Below are positions 15,592 to 23,047 of a DNA stretch of 23,067 nt, piece by piece; the stretch's first letter is position 1, and every line of letters starts with the position of its first letter. A program made the translations under genes and the position numbers. The notes below the pieces were generated by a model that searched no databases, was not told where the DNA came from, and saw only the letters and a list, made by a program, of their open reading frames with translations. Source of the stretch: Betaproteobacteria bacterium (GTDB lineage Bacteria; Pseudomonadota; Gammaproteobacteria; Burkholderiales; Burkholderiaceae_C); assembly GCA_947448675.1 (NCBI GenBank), contig CANFOR010000015.1, positions 1-23,067 of the forward strand, read 5' to 3'.

Positions 15592-16101
15592 ATGATCAAA
15601 GTCGGAGATACCCTGCCCAGCGCTACGCTGATGGAATTTGTAGAAGTTGAAGGCGAGGGATGTAGCATTGGCCCCAATGCCGTTGATGTCTCTAAGGCCA
15701 CCGCAGGCAAAACCATCGCGCTATTTGCCCTTCCCGGCGCCTTTACGCCTACTTGCTCGGCCAAACATGTGCCTGGTTATGTGCAAAACTTTGACGAGCT
15801 CAAAGCCGCTGGCGTCGACGAAATTTGGTGTATTAGCGTGAACGACGCTTTCGTGATGGGCGCCTGGGCGCGTGAGCAAAAAAGCCTTGGCAAAGTTCGC
15901 ATGATGGGTGACGGCAGTGCCGCCTTCACCCAAGCTACTGGCCTGACTTTAGACCTCACCAGCCGTGGCATGGGCCTGCGCAGCAACCGCTACTCCATGC
16001 TCGTCAAAGACGGCAAGGTCAGCACACTCAACGTAGAAGGCCCTGGTAAGTTTGAAGTGAGCGATGCAGCAACTATGCTGGTACAAGCAAAAGCTGCTTA
16101 A
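15592..16101 (+). CDS. Peroxiredoxin, Prx5 (type II) family
   Basis: This thiol peroxidase reduces hydrogen peroxide and organic peroxides, usually with glutaredoxin or thioredoxin as electron donor. The 169-residue product has the Prx5 active-site segment LFALPGAFTPTCSAKHVPGY with the peroxidatic cysteine at position 55. A second cysteine at 80 (EIWCISVND) is 25 residues away, the same spacing as the two cysteines of plant type II peroxiredoxins, and a third is at 24. No glutaredoxin domain is fused. The ATG at 15592 follows AAGGA; an in-frame TTG at 15559 falls inside the terminator hairpin and was rejected. The gene follows the ribosomal terminator, so it depends on readthrough or on a promoter I could not identify. 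Confidence 0.93.
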   Translation: MIKVGDTLPSATLMEFVEVEGEGCSIGPNAVDVSKATAGKTIALFALPGAFTPTCSAKHVPGYVQNFDELKAAGVDEIWCISVNDAFVMGAWAREQKSLGKVRMMGDGSAAFTQATGLTLDLTSRGMGLRSNRYSMLVKDGKVSTLNVEGPGKFEVSDAATMLVQAKAA

Positions 16102-16112
16102 TTTTTGACGGG

Positions 16113-16143
16113 CTGGAACTTGCCTTTAAGGAGCAAGTTCCAG
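16113..16143. terminator. Perfect 11-bp stem-loop between convergent genes
   Basis: CTGGAACTTGC at 16113-16123 pairs perfectly with GCAAGTTCCAG at 16133-16143 around a 9-nt loop. It occupies the 46-bp gap between the peroxiredoxin (+) and acetyltransferase (-) stops, as a shared terminator would. No run of T's follows on either strand, so intrinsic termination is not certain. Confidence 0.55.
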
Positions 16144-16147
16144 TAGC

Positions 16148-16648
16148 TCAGGCTTTGAGCTCGGCCATCAAATAATGCGCCCCTGGTATAGGGTTATGGT
16201 AGTAGGGGGCAATTTCTGCAAAACCTAAATCCTCATACAAAGCACGCGCGGCCTCCATTTCATCGAGCGTGTCTAGCAAGATGCTGCTGTAGCCCATCAG
16301 CCGCGCTTCTTGCATGATTTGCTCTGCCAGCAAGCGGCCCAAGCCCTTGCCGCGGAATGCATTGCGCACGTACAAACGCTTCATTTCACAGGCATTGGCG
16401 TAATGTGCACTGCCTAAGGGGCGCACGGCACAGCAGCCAGCCACAGCCCCGTCGACCCGAACCAAGAGCAAGCTGCCGCCCGGCGCTTGATAGTCGCCAG
16501 GAAGCAGGGCCAGTTCGTCTTCAAAATCTTGGAAGCACAAATCGACCTGCAGGCTGCGCGCGTAATCTAGAAATATCGAACGCGTTTGCTCTATCTCGGC
16601 CTGGCTTTCGGGGCGCAAAAAATCAATACTTAGCTTGGATTCGGTCAT
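16148..16648 (-). CDS. GNAT-family N-acetyltransferase
   Basis: This is a putative acetyl-CoA-dependent N-acetyltransferase; the substrate cannot be told from sequence. The 166-residue product shows the GNAT fold order: N-terminal helix with SIFLDYARSL, strand LLLVRVDGAVAGCCAVRPL, strand CEMKRLYVRNAFRGKGLG with the acetyl-CoA pyrophosphate-binding RGKGLG at 99-104, and the C-terminal ARALYEDLGFAEI motif. It resembles proteins annotated simply as GNAT acetyltransferases with the CEMKRLYV segment. The gene converges with the peroxiredoxin gene and is divergent from the cytochrome c' gene (130-bp gap). The ATG at 16648 was kept because the sequence is continuous with family N-termini; the ribosome binding site is weak. 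Confidence 0.9.
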   Translation of the reverse strand: MTESKLSIDFLRPESQAEIEQTRSIFLDYARSLQVDLCFQDFEDELALLPGDYQAPGGSLLLVRVDGAVAGCCAVRPLGSAHYANACEMKRLYVRNAFRGKGLGRLLAEQIMQEARLMGYSSILLDTLDEMEAARALYEDLGFAEIAPYYHNPIPGAHYLMAELKA

Positions 16649-16778
16649 ATGGGCTCAAATGGCAGGTGTCGCTATTCTGATGCAAAACAAAAAATTTGAA
16701 TGCGCCGCAGAACTTTCAGCCAAACGATACACTCTGCCTCTGGTAAGCTCATTCACATTCACACTCAAGAGGTAACCC

Positions 16779-17225
16779 ATGAAGAAATTTACATTGATCG
16801 CGCTCGTAGCCGCTAGCAGCATGTTGGCTAGCCAAGCCTTCGCCCAGTTTCAAAAACCCAAAGACGCAGAAGAGTATCGCCAAGGCGCGCTCTTCGTCAT
16901 GGGCCAGCATTTCGGTCGCATGGGCGCTATGGTAAATGGGAAAATCCCCTTTGATGCCAAAGCCTTGGCTGACAACGCAGAGGTCGTGGCCTATATGTCT
17001 GCCCTGCCTTGGGCAGGATTTACCGGTGGCGCTGAGGGTGGCAAAGCCAAGCCCGAAATTTGGAAAGAGCAAGCCAAGTTCAAAGAGTACAGCGACAAAC
17101 TGCAAGCTGAAACCGCCAAACTCTTGGTAGCCGCCAAAACCGGCAACCTGGAAACCGCAAAAGCCGCCTTTGGCGCTACCGCTGGCACCTGCAAAACCTG
17201 CCACGACGCTTACAAAGCCAAGTAA
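16779..17225 (+). CDS. Cytochrome c' (periplasmic c-type haem protein)
   Basis: This is a secreted, single-haem cytochrome of the c' family, four-helix-bundle proteins that bind NO or CO and are linked to nitrosative-stress protection or electron transfer. The 148-residue precursor has a Sec signal peptide (MKKFTLIALVAASSMLASQAFA, cut before Gln23) and the haem motif CKTCH at 138-142, near the C-terminus as in cytochromes c'. The N-terminal EEYRQGALFVMGQHFGRM and the internal SALPWAGF and EIWKEQAKFKEYSDKLQAE match the family pattern. AGAGGT precedes the ATG. A TlpA-like disulfide reductase gene is the next gene downstream on the opposite strand, but there is no direct evidence that they work together. 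Confidence 0.9.
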   Translation: MKKFTLIALVAASSMLASQAFAQFQKPKDAEEYRQGALFVMGQHFGRMGAMVNGKIPFDAKALADNAEVVAYMSALPWAGFTGGAEGGKAKPEIWKEQAKFKEYSDKLQAETAKLLVAAKTGNLETAKAAFGATAGTCKTCHDAYKAK

Positions 17226-17241
17226 GATTTGCTTATCACTA

Positions 17242-17268
17242 GCTACAAATAATATAGCTACATACGCA
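17242..17268 (+). repeat. Dispersed 27-bp repeat, copy B (intergenic), with flanking palindromes
   Basis: This copy lies 17 nt after the cytochrome c' stop. It differs from copy A in leuS at only 2 of 27 positions. It can form a stem between TAGCTA 17240-17245 and TAGCTA 17255-17260, and its right end continues into a second palindrome, ATACG 17262-17266 with CGTAT 17269-17273. It lies between convergent genes and could help end transcription, though no T-tract is present. Confidence 0.8.
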
Positions 17269-17314
17269 CGTATTTAAAGGCTTTCAAGGCTTTTCTTCCC
17301 GAAAGCAGCCTCCT

Positions 17315-17812
17315 TCAAGATTGCGTGAGGAGTTGATCTATCAGCAAATGTAACTCGGCAAAATTCGGCTCGCCTTCATAGCGTTTCACAATCCGGCCCT
17401 GCTTATTGAGCACAAACAGGGTGGGCGTAAGTTCCACTTCGCCCCAAGACCTTGCAATCGCACCCGTGTTGTCTATGGCAATGGCAAACGGCAGCTTCCG
17501 CTGCTGGACGTAGTGAATCACATTACTCGGTGGGTCATAACGCATAGACACTGCAATCGTGTCGTATGCACGCGCACTGTATTTTTGATGCGTAGCGACC
17601 AGCCTGGGCATTTCCCCCATGCAGATCGCGCAACTGGTAGCCCAAAATTGCACCAAGGTCACCTTGCCAGCCCAGTCAGCCGTGGTTTTATGTGCACCAT
17701 CGAGCAACACAAAGCTCGAATTTGGCGCAGGCTGCGGCCTCCAGTTGAAAGCCCAGGTAAAGCCGATTGCCAAAAGGCCCGCAATTGCGGCACCATACAA
17801 AATTCGTTTCAT
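17315..17812 (-). CDS. TlpA/ResA-like membrane-anchored thioredoxin
   Basis: This is a putative periplasmic thiol-disulfide oxidoreductase. The 165-residue product starts with a single membrane anchor (MKRILYGAAIAGLLAIGFTWAF), then a thioredoxin fold with VTLVQFWATSCAICMGEMP, active-site cysteines at 61 and 64 (CAIC), and the cis-proline segment VELTPTLFVLNKQGRIV. Such proteins typically keep cysteines reduced for cytochrome c maturation or repair of periplasmic thiols; the client is unknown. In-frame ATGs at 17848 and 17827 are possible, but the one at 17812 is preceded by AAGG six bases away and gives a normal anchor. Its start lies only 13 bp from that of the divergent DUF4197 gene, so each promoter must lie in the other's coding region. 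Confidence 0.88.
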   Translation of the reverse strand: MKRILYGAAIAGLLAIGFTWAFNWRPQPAPNSSFVLLDGAHKTTADWAGKVTLVQFWATSCAICMGEMPRLVATHQKYSARAYDTIAVSMRYDPPSNVIHYVQQRKLPFAIAIDNTGAIARSWGEVELTPTLFVLNKQGRIVKRYEGEPNFAELHLLIDQLLTQS

Positions 17813-17825
17813 TGAAAGCCTTGCC

Positions 17826-18530
17826 ATGAATCGCCGCCAGTTCAACATCAGCAGCTCCCAAACATTGGGTATGCTCCTGCTTGCTACCTATTCGCAAGCC
17901 CATGCATTGTCGCTTGGCGATCTTACCGATGCCGATGCTGCCAAAGGTTTGAAGCTTGCATTAGAAAAGGGTGCCAGTACGGCCGTTGCTTTGCTGGGCA
18001 AGACGGATGGATTCTTGGGCAACGATAAAGTTCGCATTCCATTGCCCGGCTTTTTAAACAATGCAGCAAACCTGCTCAAGTCTTTGGGCCAGGGCAAGCG
18101 GGTAGAGGAGCTCGTCACCTCGATGAACCGCGCCGCAGAGGCTGCAGTGCCCATGGCCAAAGACCTGTTGGTAGGCGCGGTACGCGGCATGAACGTAGAC
18201 GACGCTAAAAAGATTTTGAGCGGTGGCGACAATTCCGTCACCAACTTTTTTGCTGAAAAAACCCGCACGCCATTGAACACCACATTCTTACCCGTAGTCA
18301 CCAAAGCCACTGAAAAAGTGGGCCTGGCAGATAAATACAACCAAGTCGCCTCCAAAGGCGTGGGTTTAGGCTTGGTGAAAAAAGAAGACTCGAATATCCA
18401 ACAATACGTGACCGGCAAATCTCTCGATGGCCTGTACTTGATCATCGGCGAAGAAGAAAAGAAAATTCGCCAAGACCCGGTGGGCACGGGCAGCGCTATT
18501 CTTTCTAAAGTGTTTGGCGCATTGAAATAA
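17826..18530 (+). CDS. DUF4197 family exported protein
   Basis: The product has 234 residues and resembles the DUF4197 family, whose function is unknown. Support comes from the segments SLGDLTDADAAKGLKLALEKGA, VRIPLPGFLNNAANLLKSLGQG, AVPMAKDLLVGAVRGMNVDDAKKILSGGDNSVTNFF and the C-terminal GLYLIIGEEEKKIRQDPVGTGS. The N-terminus MNRRQFNISSSQTLGMLLLATYSQAHA looks like a signal peptide, and its RRQF is compatible with a twin-arginine motif, so Tat export is possible. The long open frame upstream of 17826 runs antisense through the thioredoxin gene and was rejected. No strong ribosome binding site is seen. The gene is divergent from the thioredoxin gene and convergent with the kinase-like gene. 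Confidence 0.88.
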   Translation: MNRRQFNISSSQTLGMLLLATYSQAHALSLGDLTDADAAKGLKLALEKGASTAVALLGKTDGFLGNDKVRIPLPGFLNNAANLLKSLGQGKRVEELVTSMNRAAEAAVPMAKDLLVGAVRGMNVDDAKKILSGGDNSVTNFFAEKTRTPLNTTFLPVVTKATEKVGLADKYNQVASKGVGLGLVKKEDSNIQQYVTGKSLDGLYLIIGEEEKKIRQDPVGTGSAILSKVFGALK

Positions 18531-18535
18531 GCCGC

Positions 18536-18551
18536 TAGCAGCTCTCTGCTA
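18536..18551. terminator. Short stem-loop between convergent genes
   Basis: TAGCAG at 18536-18541 pairs with CTGCTA at 18546-18551 around a CTCT loop in the 25-bp gap between the DUF4197 and kinase-like genes. There is no T-tract downstream on the + strand, so it is only a weak terminator candidate. Confidence 0.35.
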
Positions 18552-18555
18552 AAAA

Positions 18556-19689
18556 CTACATGGTCTTAGCCAGTTCCAGCGCCAAAATAGACGGCAGTTG
18601 ATCGCGAATGCTGTCTCGGCTGACACGGGCCATGCTCTCGGTCATCCAACTGGCCATTTCTAAAACATTGGGGGCTACGGCGATCTCGATGAATGGAAAA
18701 TTGGGGTTGGTGCGCAGCAAGTCTTGGCGCAACTCGTCGAAATCTTGGTTGCGCGTGCGCTCATCGATCACAATCATGTGGGGCAAGTCCAGTTCGCAAG
18801 CACGCACTGCCTGCGCGGAACTGTGCGCCATGTCTACATCCAAAGACATGGTACGGGCAATGGCTTTAATGTCTTGGCGCAAACGCTCATCATCGGTCAC
18901 GATCAAGATGCGGGTTCCAGCCAATGCGCGCGAATCGGTGTGCAAAGTGTCAAAACCGGTGTCTACTTCAATGGCCGTCAATCCTTCCATTTGTTGAACG
19001 GTGCGCGGAAACTCCAACATCAAAGTCACGCCGCCTTCGGATTTAATGCGATCGGCCGACAAACCCATCGCCATGGCCAATTGGCGCAGCAAATGCCAAC
19101 TCAAACTGTCGGTGTCGGGTTGCTCGTCTTTGCCATTCCCGGCTGCGATAGAGTGGCTCGATTTGAACAAGAGGATGCCATGTGGTGGCCAATTTTTCAT
19201 ATCCAAAGTGACCGCTAACTTTTGCCCCAAGGTAAGCGCCCAGGCAATCGCTGCATCCAACAGCGCAACCAGAAGCCCAGGGTCTACGATAATCTCTATC
19301 GGGCGAATGTGCTGAATCAGCTCCACGCCACGGCCTTGAAACTCCTTGGCATGTTCAGCCAATGCGGTTTTGAGTATCTCGTCGAGCTTCAGTCGTTCAT
19401 GGGACTGGCGCATCTTACCTTGCGCAATACGCGCCAAGTCTTGGCTTTGTATAGCAACTTTGCGTGCGCCTTCTACCGCGCCATGGAGCAAGCGAACATG
19501 TTTGTCGGTCAGACTGCGCTTGCGCGCGTACTCCTGCACCACGTATTGCATGGTAGCAATCGGGCCAGCCAACTCGGCGCCTATCGAGGCCAGCAGACCA
19601 TAGTCCGCCGATGGCGCTGCAGGCACCGAAGGCGCGCCTTCGCGCAGTTCACCCGATGAGGTTTGCTTAAACGAACCGCCTTTCGCCAT
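18556..19689 (-). CDS. Degenerate histidine kinase-like protein with C-terminal receiver-like domain
   Basis: The 377-residue product looks like a hybrid two-component protein that has lost catalytic residues. Residues 32-102 resemble a dimerisation helix pair, but where a kinase has SHELRTP this has GAELAGP (37-43), with Ala38 in place of the phosphorylated His. The ATPase-like region (about 103-250) has LLDAAIAWAL for the N-box, lacking the Asn, and no DxGxG or GxGL motifs, although the end (SEGGVTLMLEFP) keeps the shape. From about residue 260 comes a receiver-like domain: ILIVTDDERLR has the acidic pair and MIVIDERT a possible phospho-Asp, but the conserved Thr and Lys are not evident. 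It is probably a soluble scaffold or sensor. A GTG at 19701 abuts AAGGAG, so the ATG at 19689 was preferred. Confidence 0.6.
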   Translation of the reverse strand: MAKGGSFKQTSSGELREGAPSVPAAPSADYGLLASIGAELAGPIATMQYVVQEYARKRSLTDKHVRLLHGAVEGARKVAIQSQDLARIAQGKMRQSHERLKLDEILKTALAEHAKEFQGRGVELIQHIRPIEIIVDPGLLVALLDAAIAWALTLGQKLAVTLDMKNWPPHGILLFKSSHSIAAGNGKDEQPDTDSLSWHLLRQLAMAMGLSADRIKSEGGVTLMLEFPRTVQQMEGLTAIEVDTGFDTLHTDSRALAGTRILIVTDDERLRQDIKAIARTMSLDVDMAHSSAQAVRACELDLPHMIVIDERTRNQDFDELRQDLLRTNPNFPFIEIAVAPNVLEMASWMTESMARVSRDSIRDQLPSILALELAKTM

Positions 19690-19816
19690 AACCGTAGTCA
19701 CTCCTTGTGCGCTATTATTTTGCTGTCATTCACATACTTCGCGCACTAATTTAAACAGTAGCCAGTACGCCAAGCTGATTAAAATACCATATATGCCAAA
19801 CGCTGTATATTCAAAT
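19690..19816. other. AT-rich spacer upstream of the kinase-like gene
   Basis: This 127-bp gap between two minus-strand genes is visibly richer in A and T than its surroundings. It should hold the promoter of the kinase-like gene and the end of the CoA-transferase transcript. I could not pick a convincing -35/-10 pair or a terminator stem by eye. Confidence 0.3.
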
Positions 19817-21088
19817 TTAGACTGTCCCGGCATTTTTTAGGCTTTCTACACGCGCCTGTGTTGCGTTTAGTACGTCCATGAGGACTTCTTGCGTGTGCTC
19901 TCCCAACAATGGCGGTGGCAACCCTCCCTGCCCAGGTTTGCACACCGGCGTGCGGCTCAACTTCATAGGGCTGGCCACCAGGGGAACATCGTGCGCCAAG
20001 GGGTGTGGCCAATGGTCCACCATGGCGCGCGCTTGCACTTGGGGGTCGGCAAACACTTCGGCCAAATTATTGATCGCACCGCAGGGTACTTTGGCAGCCT
20101 CTAAAGCCGCCAACCAATCGGCTTTGCTGCGCGACTTCATGATGCCTTCCAAAATCGGCACCAAGCTCGCCCGGTTGCGCACTCGGTCTTGATTTTTAGC
20201 GTACATAGGGTTGGAAGCCAATTCTGGTGCGCCTGCAACGCTACAAAATTTATAGTATTGTTGGTCGTTGCCAACGGCCAAAATCAAGTGGTCTTTGCTG
20301 CCGTCGGGCGCTGGCGCAACTTCAAACACTTGGTAGGGAACAATGTTTTGGTGGGCATTGCCAGCGCGGCCCGGCACTTTACCCTCTTGCTGGCCACGCA
20401 CCAAATAATTGGCGCCCAAATTCGCCAGCATGGCCACCTGGGTGTCGCGCAAGGCCATGTCGATGCTCTGGCCCTGGCCGGTGCGTTCGGCGTGGCGCAG
20501 CGCCGCCAAAATCGCCACCGTGGCGTACATGCCGGTAAACAGGTCGGCCACGGCCACGCCGACTTTTTGCGGGCCACCACCCAAGTCATCGCGCTCACCG
20601 GTAATGCTCATCAAACCGCCCATGCCCTGCACCGCATAGTCGTAGCCGGCGCGGTCTTTGTAGGGGCCGGTTTGGCCAAAGCCGGTAATGCTGCAATACA
20701 CCAGCTTGGGGTTGATGGCGCTGAGCGAGGCGTAGTCCAAGCCGTAGCGCGCCATGTCGCCGACTTTGAAGTTCTCAATGAACACATCGCAATGCGCAAC
20801 CAACTCGCGCATCAGCGCTTGGCCTGCGGGCTGGGCAATGTCACAGGTCACCGAGCGCTTGTTGCGATTCGCACCCAAGTAGTAAGCCGCCTCGGCGCTG
20901 TCGCTGCCATCGCTCTGCTGCAAAAAGGGCGGGCCCCAGCCACGCGTGTCGTCACCGCCCACGCCGTCTTTGAGGGGCCGCTCGATTTTGATGACGTCAG
21001 CACCCAGGTCGGCCAGGGTTTGGGTGCACCAGGGCCCGGCCAACACGCGGGACAGATCGAGAACGCGAATACCTTGCAATGAACTCAT
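19817..21088 (-). CDS. Class III (CaiB/BaiF) CoA-transferase
   Basis: This family moves CoA between carboxylic acids (formyl-CoA transferase, CaiB, and succinyl-CoA-dependent enzymes). The 423-residue product begins MSSLQGIRVLDLSRVLAGPWCTQTLADLGADVIKIE, the strongly conserved N-terminus. YLGANRNKRSVTCDI, FIENFKVGDMARYGLDY and GYDYAVQGMGGLMSITGE follow. The catalytic aspartate should be Asp182 in GVAVADLFTGMY, equivalent to Asp169 of formyl-CoA transferase. The substrate cannot be assigned; no decarboxylase, dehydrogenase or acyl-CoA gene is adjacent. An ATG three codons upstream (21097) is possible; 21088 was preferred for its fit to family N-termini. It diverges from the lipoprotein gene with a 68-bp gap. 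Confidence 0.93.
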   Translation of the reverse strand: MSSLQGIRVLDLSRVLAGPWCTQTLADLGADVIKIERPLKDGVGGDDTRGWGPPFLQQSDGSDSAEAAYYLGANRNKRSVTCDIAQPAGQALMRELVAHCDVFIENFKVGDMARYGLDYASLSAINPKLVYCSITGFGQTGPYKDRAGYDYAVQGMGGLMSITGERDDLGGGPQKVGVAVADLFTGMYATVAILAALRHAERTGQGQSIDMALRDTQVAMLANLGANYLVRGQQEGKVPGRAGNAHQNIVPYQVFEVAPAPDGSKDHLILAVGNDQQYYKFCSVAGAPELASNPMYAKNQDRVRNRASLVPILEGIMKSRSKADWLAALEAAKVPCGAINNLAEVFADPQVQARAMVDHWPHPLAHDVPLVASPMKLSRTPVCKPGQGGLPPPLLGEHTQEVLMDVLNATQARVESLKNAGTV

Positions 21089-21156
21089 GCCAAGCATTGT
21101 CTACGCAAACGATAATCTGGCTCCCACCCCACTTCTAAAAACTATCATCTATCGGC

Positions 21157-21774
21157 ATGTTGACACGCTGTACAGCTATTCTTTTGGGAGCTACCGCCCT
21201 CCTCTGCGCTTGCGCACCCAGCTACAACTGGCGCGCTGTTGCGCTCAACGCCAGCGCCTCACCCACCGAGCAAGCGCCCCTGGTGCCTCTGCTATGGGCC
21301 ATACTGCCTTGCAAGCCCGACGAGGCCACCCGCGCTCTGGCATTTCCAAGCGGCACCGAGAGCCGCACCCTCAGCGTGCACATGATGGGCTGTATGGCCG
21401 ACGGCAATACCTTCACCATCGCCACTGCCCAAGTGGCCGACCCGGCCCAACTTGCCGCCACCTTGCAACAATGGCAACGCAGTACCCGTGCACAGGTCAA
21501 AGCGCTGCAGGTCAGTGCACTGCCCCCTGCACTTACGGCCTTGACGACCATTGCCGGTGCAACGCCTCTGCAACTCGGCCCCAGCACCCTGCCCCGCTCA
21601 ACCGGGCTGCGTTTGTTAGGCCAAGGGGCTGACGGCAAAGCGCTGACCGTGCATGCGCTATGGTTTGCCAAAGGCACCCAGCTGTTTCAAGCCGCTGCCT
21701 ACGTGCCGGGCGATGCCAAAGGCTTGCCCACAGACGCGCTAGATACCTTCTTCTCAGGTCTGCGTCTGCCATGA
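21157..21774 (+). CDS. Predicted lipoprotein of unknown function
   Basis: I do not recognise a characterised family. The 205-residue product has a lipoprotein signal: basic start MLTR, hydrophobic core, and lipobox LCAC with the lipidated cysteine at 19, followed by APSYNWR. The mature part has two further cysteines (in ILPCKPDEA and MMGCMADG) that could form a disulfide. The segments VHMMGCMADGNTFTIATAQVADP and AKGTQLFQAAAYVPGD suggest a compact beta-rich domain. Its stop overlaps the start of the MFS transporter gene by 4 nt (ATGA), which implies co-translation. No clear ribosome binding site was seen before the ATG. Confidence 0.8.
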   Translation: MLTRCTAILLGATALLCACAPSYNWRAVALNASASPTEQAPLVPLLWAILPCKPDEATRALAFPSGTESRTLSVHMMGCMADGNTFTIATAQVADPAQLAATLQQWQRSTRAQVKALQVSALPPALTALTTIAGATPLQLGPSTLPRSTGLRLLGQGADGKALTVHALWFAKGTQLFQAAAYVPGDAKGLPTDALDTFFSGLRLP

Positions 21775-23045
21775 CTACCCCAGCAGCGTACGGAGGCGAT
21801 TGGCTCAGCGCCCGCCGGGGCAGCCAGGTGTTTTTGGCCTTTGCGCTAGCCTACTTTTTTTCGGCCCTGGTGCGCGCCATTACGGCCACCATTTCGCCCA
21901 CCCTCAGCGCTGAATTTGGGCTCACAGCCCAGTCTTTGGGCCTGCTCTCGGGGGCCTATTTTTTGGGCTTTGCGGCCCTGCAACTGCCCTTGGGCCATTG
22001 GCTCGACCGCCACGGCCCCAAACGCGTGATTCTGGCCTTCTTGACCCTGGCGGTGCTGGGCTGCTTGGCCTTTGCCAGCGCGCGCAGCTATCCTATGCTG
22101 GTGGCGGCGCGGGTGCTGTGTGGCATGGGCGTTGGCGCTTGCCTGATGGCCCCGCTGACGGGCTACCGGCGCTGGTTCCAGCCCGAAGTGCAGCTGCGCA
22201 CCAACTCATGGATGCTGATGAGCGGCTCGCTGGGCATGGTGGCCTCGACGCTGCCGGTGCAATGGCTGATGCCCGTGCTGGGCTGGCGCGGCCTGTTTGT
22301 CATCTTGGCACTGCTGATTGCCTTGGCCATGGCCGCTCTGGCGTGGCAGGTGCCCGCTTGGCGCAGCGCCCAAGCCACGCCAAGCAGCAAGGCGACCAGC
22401 GTAGATAGCGGCTATGCCGAGGTGTGGCGCCACCCCTACTTTCGCAGCTTGGCCCCACTGGGATTTTTTAGCTATGGCGGTTTTGTGGCCATCCAAACCC
22501 TGTGGGCAGGCCCGTGGATGGTCAAGGTTGGCGGCACCGATGCCCTGGGCGCGGCCACCGGCTTGTTTGTGCTCAACCTGTGCATGCTCGGCACCTTTTG
22601 GCTCTGGGGTTGGGTCAACCCCGCTTTGGCCCGCCGCGGCTTGGGTGCCGACTGGCTGATGGCCCGTGGCATGCCCCTGGCATTGCTTGTACTAGCGATA
22701 AATACCATAGCTGGTAACGCAACCCCCGCATGGGCTTGGGCGGTTTTTTGCATGGCATCGAGCTTTGTTTCATTGGCCCAACCGGCACTGGCCTTGGCCT
22801 TTTCCCCGGCCATGGCGGGGCGGGCTTTGTCGGGCTTTAATTTGGTGGTGTTCTCGGGCGTGTTCGTAGTGCAGTGGGGCATTGGCCTGCTCATCGACGC
22901 CTTTGGCGCAACCGGTTGGGGCACGGTGGCCAGCTTCCAGGCGGCGTTTGGCATTTACGGCCTGTGCTCGGCTGCGGCCTATGCGTGGTTTATGGCCACC
23001 AAGCCACGCAATGAGCCCGCTGGCGCAACGCATAATCCAGCCTAG
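21771..23045 (+). CDS. Major facilitator superfamily transporter
   Basis: This is an inner-membrane secondary transporter with a pattern of about 12 membrane helices in 424 residues. The loop between helices 2 and 3 carries the MFS motif A as GHWLDRHGPKR (75-85), preceded by SLGLLSGAYFLGFAALQLPL. The substrate is unknown; the overall look is of a nitrate/nitrite-, sugar- or drug-type MFS without a family-specific motif I can name. The start at 21771 overlaps the lipoprotein stop (ATGA); the longer frame from 21660 runs through that gene and was rejected. Residues 309-317 (AINTIAGNA) are encoded by a copy of the dispersed repeat and fall in a predicted loop/helix boundary in the C-terminal half. 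Confidence 0.9.
   Translation: MTTPAAYGGDWLSARRGSQVFLAFALAYFFSALVRAITATISPTLSAEFGLTAQSLGLLSGAYFLGFAALQLPLGHWLDRHGPKRVILAFLTLAVLGCLAFASARSYPMLVAARVLCGMGVGACLMAPLTGYRRWFQPEVQLRTNSWMLMSGSLGMVASTLPVQWLMPVLGWRGLFVILALLIALAMAALAWQVPAWRSAQATPSSKATSVDSGYAEVWRHPYFRSLAPLGFFSYGGFVAIQTLWAGPWMVKVGGTDALGAATGLFVLNLCMLGTFWLWGWVNPALARRGLGADWLMARGMPLALLVLAINTIAGNATPAWAWAVFCMASSFVSLAQPALALAFSPAMAGRALSGFNLVVFSGVFVVQWGIGLLIDAFGATGWGTVASFQAAFGIYGLCSAAAYAWFMATKPRNEPAGATHNPA
22695..22721 (+). repeat. Dispersed 27-bp repeat, copy C (inside the MFS gene)
   Basis: This copy matches copy A of leuS at 21 of 27 positions, including a shared CATAGCTG core and ACGCA end. It is read as AINTIAGNA, in the same frame as copy A (ATNNIAAYA), and is conspicuously AT-richer than the GC-rich gene around it. 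Confidence 0.65.
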
Positions 23046-23047
23046 CC

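Noticed and set aside
16696..16730. TTGAAT and a downstream GATACACT considered as a cytochrome c' promoter.
   Set aside because: The spacing is about 24 bp, too long for a sigma-70 promoter.
17280..17306. GCTTTC/GAAAGC as a terminator between cytochrome c' and the thioredoxin gene.
   Set aside because: The loop is 15 nt, the stem only 6 bp and no T-tract follows.
20238..20268. A GCTACAAAATTTATAG segment in the CoA-transferase gene that resembles the dispersed repeat.
   Set aside because: It encodes YYKFCSVAGAPELA on the minus strand, which looks like a conserved family segment, so the likeness is probably chance.
20189..21082. A 297-codon plus-strand frame opposite the CoA-transferase.
   Set aside because: The minus-strand CoA-transferase has strong family motifs along its full length, so the plus-strand frame is a shadow.
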